Of a stretch of DNA of 64,000 bases, positions 59,855 through 64,000 are shown one piece after another (the first letter of the stretch is position 1; each line of letters starts with the position of its first letter). A program made the position numbers and the translations under genes. This DNA is from Filosporella fistucella (lineage: Eukaryota; Ascomycota; Leotiomycetes; Helotiales): positions 434,001 through 498,000 of the forward strand of contig JAQJZZ010000004.1 in NCBI GenBank assembly GCA_030077755.1, in the 5' to 3' direction. The notes under the pieces are model-generated. The model ran no database searches, was not told the DNA's origin, and was given only the letters and a program-made list of their open reading frames with translations.

Positions 59855-61126
59855 TTATGAAAGCTCATATCTCACTCTATTGCTATCTAATTCCGTTGGC
59901 AACGTGGGTTGTGAAGGCATTTCTGCTGGCTTCGTTCCCGAAGATCCATAATATCCATTGTTGTGCTCCGTCTTCACAGGATCTGCTTGGTACGGAGGAC
60001 TGGGCCCATCAGAGTGAGCAGGCATCTCAACGACTCCCTCCCTTCTCGCTCGTCTCTTTCTCATAAATAGGAAAGCAACTCCAATCGCGATCAAAGCAAT
60101 CAATACAGCACCAACAGCTATTCCAGCTTTCGCGCCAGTACCTAATCCCTGATTATCCCCAGCATCTGAACCCTTTAGTCCTGCAACCGCAGTCTGTGAC
60201 CCAGTTGACTTTGCCGTCGAAGATGCTGTTGAACTTCCATTCAGCAGTGGTAGTACAAGTCCCGTATTCGATATTGAGTAATTGCCAGACCCAATGCTGT
60301 CGTGTGTCTCGCTCGTTCCATGTGGACATCTCGCAGGTCCATTAAGTGTGTACCAGAGACCCTGACACTTCGAACACCAAGCCCAGCCATCCTGACCTCC
60401 CTCAACATGTTGTTGTGAAAGCGCGTAGTTGCCACTACCAGCATGCTCGTGAACTCCTCCTTTCGCGCAGCTGCCTTGTGTAGCTCCACCTGCGAAGTCC
60501 AGCGTATAGCATTTGGTGCACCATTTCCAATTATCTTGTCCCTTGGTATTCGGATCGTTGAATGTGATATTGTATGACCCGCTGCCAACGTGAACATGCT
60601 GTCCCCCTCCTGCACAAGCTCCCATTCCATCATAAGCTAACTGTTGACATTTGTTGCACCAACGCCAATGATCTTGATCTTGTGCTCCTTTCAGACCAAC
60701 TCCATCGACAGTCAATGTGTAATTTCCGCTAGTCGAAACATCGTGATTTCCTCCAGATATGCATTTTCCGGCTGTGCTTCCTTTCGTGTAGACCATTCCT
60801 TGGCACTTGTGACACCACCTCCAATCGTGTTGCCCAGCCTGCGTATCATTGTCTAGAGTCACAGCATAATCGAAACTGCCTGCTGTACTGTGTGTGTTGC
60901 CTGCAGGGCATGGTCCATTTCCGTTTCCTGTCCAGGTTAAAGCGCTACATTTTGAACAATATTTCCACTGGTTTTGTCCTGTGCTATTGTCCGTCCGTAA
61001 TGTGTAATCGCCAGATTGTGAGTGATCGTGGACACCACCTGATGGACAAACGGCGAAACCATAATATGCTAGACCTGAGCATTTGGAACACCATCGCCAG
61101 CCATCTTGGTTCACAGCAGCTGCCAT
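59855..61126 (-). CDS. Six-repeat WxWCxKC protein with C-terminal membrane anchor
   Basis: 423 residues, one exon, start MAAAVNQDGWRWCSKC. Residues 9-290 are six tandem units of about 45 residues. Each has W-x-W/Y-C-x-K-C, an aromatic pair, a third Cys, a Gly-Gly-x-His-like motif and S-G-x-Y: for example DWRWCHKCQGMVY, CISGGNHD, TSGNYTLTVD. A Ser/Thr-rich linker follows, then one membrane helix (about 333-355, AGIAVGAVLIALIAIGVAFL), a basic stop-transfer (RKRRARR) and a Pro-rich tail. No N-terminal signal peptide is visible, yet the anchor with positive tail predicts the repeats outside. Similar WCxKC repeats occur, to my knowledge, in secreted actinobacterial proteins. Three Cys and a His per unit suggest metal binding or a disulphide. 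Function unknown. Confidence 0.82.
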   Translation of the reverse strand: MAAAVNQDGWRWCSKCSGLAYYGFAVCPSGGVHDHSQSGDYTLRTDNSTGQNQWKYCSKCSALTWTGNGNGPCPAGNTHSTAGSFDYAVTLDNDTQAGQHDWRWCHKCQGMVYTKGSTAGKCISGGNHDVSTSGNYTLTVDGVGLKGAQDQDHWRWCNKCQQLAYDGMGACAGGGQHVHVGSGSYNITFNDPNTKGQDNWKWCTKCYTLDFAGGATQGSCAKGGVHEHAGSGNYALSQQHVEGGQDGWAWCSKCQGLWYTLNGPARCPHGTSETHDSIGSGNYSISNTGLVLPLLNGSSTASSTAKSTGSQTAVAGLKGSDAGDNQGLGTGAKAGIAVGAVLIALIAIGVAFLFMRKRRARREGVVEMPAHSDGPSPPYQADPVKTEHNNGYYGSSGTKPAEMPSQPTLPTELDSNRVRYELS

Positions 61127-63363
61127 GATGGGAGCGGATAATCCTTGTATCTTCTTGCTCTTGCTGGAATTGATATTGAAATTGGCATAGAAGTTATTTA
61201 GCCGTAAATTGAATATTCACAGGAAGGACTCTTTGGAAGGGATCAAGATTGAAGCACTCGCAAATAAATATGTACCATGAATGAGGAAATGGGGGCAGAA
61301 AAGATGTAAGAAATAATCAAAAGCGAATGCGGGAAATGCGAGCTTACATATCGATTTTGGAACTCAAGCTGCACTGGAGGGGCGCAGTCTGAGTGTCACC
61401 GGATGAGGAGCATGGCTGATATTGGCTGGCGCTTAAAACACATCCCAGGCGGTTGCCCCTGTTTAGATCACTTGACATCGTATTTTCTTTCGAAAGTGTC
61501 AAGTCTTGCGATGTATCATAGCACGCAAATACACTCTAGAGTATATCATACATCGATGGGGATGTTGGATACATTTATTGGCTTCGAAAAACAGCTATTG
61601 ACTGAATTTCCGGAAGTATGAGTCACGTGTTGACCCCTGAATAAGCGAATTATTCCCGATGTCTCAGCCCGACTTTCAACTGAAACCAGTCGGAAATGCA
61701 AATCGAAGATGCCCTCCTGTGTTCAAATTCTGTTTCTTTCAATAATCAGCTGTGTCATTCATGGATCCTCAAATACACTTCCAGCGGCATCCCCCTGAGA
61801 CCCAACATCAGCTTCATGCTGAAATAGATTGCTCATGGTAGCCGCGATACACGGTACCCTATTGGTTCTCTACACGAGCGCAGGGCTGGGCACGTCAGGG
61901 GTATCAATATCCCATGCAAAAGATCCTCCGCAAGCAATCGCACATGGAGTAGGGTGATAGCGATATCTGGGCAAAACGAGAAAGCATGAGCTGTTGCACG
62001 CTCTCTGGGCTACATTGCGAATGTTGCTTGGACTTTCCAAGGAAGATGGGCACAAAACCTCCTCAACGCGGCAGGTATGCAGCTTTAGTGGATATGTATG
62101 TGCTGTTCTCAGTGAGAAGAGACTTGAAACTACAGGTGGGATAATATTGGTATGCAGCAGTGCGCTCTTCTCATGCTAATCCTGTTCTGCCCTGGTTTGC
62201 TAATTGTTCGATTGGACATACCGAAAATCGTGCAACCCTTATTCACATGCAGCGTTGCGGCGAGTGTAGTGAGTGATGTAGCTTCTTGCAGATCCAACAA
62301 TCATCGACAATACTGACCCACTTTCATGTACAGGAATTCGGTCTGTCTCGCTAGATATGGGAATGGATATCGCGCCGCACGAATACATGTCTAGTGCCAT
62401 CATCATAATTTGTTCGTTCATAACCTTGCAAATCGTCCCATGTATTGCAGTTCCGATGTGGCGATGACGGTTGGCTGCTGCATACCCGTATCCGATCGAT
62501 ATCTGACAGCGGGAGAATGGGCGGGGTCTCGAAATATTACGAAAAATGCTACGGTAAGTGTATGAACGTTCATTTCATTTTAACTTTTAACATCATCCCA
62601 TCTCAAAGTGCTAGGGGATGAAGAGACAAGTTGTGTGCATAAACTTTGAGGGTGAATCCCGTCGAGAGACCTCGTCACGTGATCTTCCAGCCTATTATGT
62701 TAAAGTTTCCCAGGAATCCAATATTGTATCGCTACCATATTTCGTACGGGCACTAATGAAATGTTTTCAATTAAACAGTTCTGCCTCTCGTATCGGCGTT
62801 AACCGTATCGTGGTAACTCCCGATCTGATGAGTAGCAACGACGTGGACTAATGTCTTAACCTTATTCTCGGCTTGCTTCTTAGACGGAATTGGAAAATAT
62901 ATAAATCAGGAAAGTCTCACACAAACGTCGCATGGGAAGAGTCAAGATGATGCATTATGGTCAAATTAAGCATTATTCATAAGTTCGTTAATTACACTGC
63001 TTCGGTCTTCGTTACACTGCGAACGATTATATTTATACTGCTATCTGCAAAATTGAGTAAAAGCAAAGCTTTCGATCGAATCAGTTGTCTTGATATTCTT
63101 TTGCTGTATTCAATGTCTTAAAGTTTATTTCAAACACAGCCTCAGATGCCCCTTTTATTTTTGATGCACGAAGTTTCAGAATTCATCTCCACAGTACATC
63201 TAGCTTCTCAACGGCTACTACTATATAGAGAAAGAAAAGAGTACCTTTTAGTCACCCCACACGTTCATTACATTTTCAATTCATATTGCGACATCTTGAG
63301 TTACGTGGGTCTTCCAAGTTTGGGGTCTCCCAGAATACCACATAACAATACAGGTGCCCAAAG
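61127..63363. other. Gene-poor region of 2.2 kb
   Basis: Promoter of the WxWCxKC gene at the left, TCACGTG at 61623, octamer at 62675. Short frames (61403, 61994, 62618) have no support. Confidence 0.45.
62675..62682. promoter_or_regulatory. TCACGTGA octamer
   Basis: Exact octamer about 690 bases upstream of the gene at the right edge. Confidence 0.4.
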
Positions 63364-64000
63364 ATGCAGTTATTTACATTCTTAGTGTTTGCAGAACTCG
63401 CTGCAGGCATACCACAACATATTACGTCCCGCCATGATATTTTCCAACGCAACAAACATGACACTGTGAGTCTCTTTTATCAACAACTCTTTGTGACAGG
63501 ACTTAACTCTACCAACAGAATCGACATGTGTCACAGCCAGAGATCATTCGTGGAGAAATGGCACTTGATGACATTCGTTTCCAACTCCAATATCGTGATA
63601 TTGGGGGAATATGTCCAATGGTGACAGTGACGGCTTCTGATCAGCAAACTGTTTACATAACGGAATCTGCCAGTGTCTTTTTCGTGACTACAGGCTCAGC
63701 AGCGACAATTACCAGTACGATATCCTTGTGCTCAGCTCTACCAAGCTCTGCTGCTCAAAGTACCGCAGCTCAGAGCGCAGCCATTGCCTCGTCTGCACAA
63801 GAGTATACTAGTCAACTCGAAAGCGCTGCTCAAAGCATAGCTATCGCCTCAACTGCCCAAGCGTCTGCCAGTCAACTTGAGAGTGCGGCTCAAAGCACTG
63901 CTGCTCAGAGCATAGTTATCGCCTCATCTGCGCAAGCCTCTGCCAGTCAGCTCGAGAGTGCAATTCAAACCTCTGCTGCTCAAAGCACTGCTGCCCAAAG
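63364..64000 (+). CDS. Secreted Ala/Ser/Gln-repeat protein, 3' end beyond the window
   Basis: Exon 1 63364-63465; intron 63466-63518; exon 2 63519 to the edge. The start MQLFTFLVFAELAAGIPQ is a clear signal peptide. A short globular part follows (ALDDIRFQLQYRDIGG, then CPMVTVTASDQQTVYITESA). From about residue 100 it is a repeat of SAQASASQLESAAQSTAAQ-like units, rich in Ala, Ser and Gln with a heptad-like rhythm, perhaps a long helix or O-glycosylated stalk. The CPMVTVTAS and VYITESASV parts recall fungal cell-wall or adhesin-like proteins. It is incomplete, so the C-terminal domain is unseen. Confidence 0.75.

Noticed and set aside
1..64000. CRISPR arrays, insertion sequences and operons
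   Set aside because: The DNA is fungal and nuclear; no spaced direct repeats or transposase genes were seen.

Overview
This is a window of fungal nuclear DNA, most likely from a filamentous ascomycete of the Leotiomycetes/Helotiales type. That placement is an inference. The evidence is short introns (mostly 43-60 nt, GT-AG with CTAAC/CTAAT-like branch sites), compact eukaryotic housekeeping genes, fungal-only families, and pyrimidine-rich 5' leaders. I rebuilt spliced gene models by following reading frame across GT-AG (and two GC-AG) junctions. Every multi-exon model quoted here keeps frame across all its junctions.

Layout. 1-6.9 kb: a glyoxalase/VOC-like protein with a long Ser/Arg tail, then about 3.7 kb without a gene that contains a decayed tandem repeat (about 4994-5760). 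6.9-13 kb: a multi-PAS hybrid histidine kinase facing a choline/GABA-type amino-acid permease (convergent). 13-25 kb: small or poorly known genes: an NTF2/SnoaL-like protein, an orphan 378-residue protein, a Cys-rich small protein, a divergent mitochondrial carrier, a tiny two-module Cys protein, and a Gly/Pro-rich protein with a conserved C-terminal domain. 25-35 kb: a conserved housekeeping block. It holds CFT2/CPSF100 (mRNA 3' processing), which is divergent from SEC24 (COPII coat), followed by an RBR E3 ubiquitin ligase carrying three CCCH zinc fingers. 35.8-37 kb: a small membrane protein. 37.7-44 kb: a 16-exon gene for a secreted 1,682-residue chimera, with a signal peptide, two CBM52-like modules, Ser/Thr-rich repeats, a subtilisin-type protease domain and a Cys-containing tail.

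44-64 kb is different. It is gene-poor and rich in lineage-specific small genes and decaying duplicates. There is an intact/broken pair of a 2EXR/F-box-like family (47.3-48.1 and 45.6-46.2 kb), a second pair in which both members are damaged (55.4-56.8 and 57.7-59.0 kb), two neighbouring small proteins with identical cysteine spacing (49.9 and 50.6 kb), a basic protein with two SAP-like segments, an acidic 91-residue protein, and a six-repeat WxWCxKC membrane protein. At the right edge a secreted Ala/Ser/Gln-repeat protein runs off the window. This half looks like an accessory compartment, whereas 25-35 kb looks like core genome.

Strongest leads: the CBM-subtilase chimera, the WxWCxKC repeat protein with a membrane anchor but no visible signal peptide, the paired small Cys proteins, and six exact TCACGTGA octamers, all between genes.
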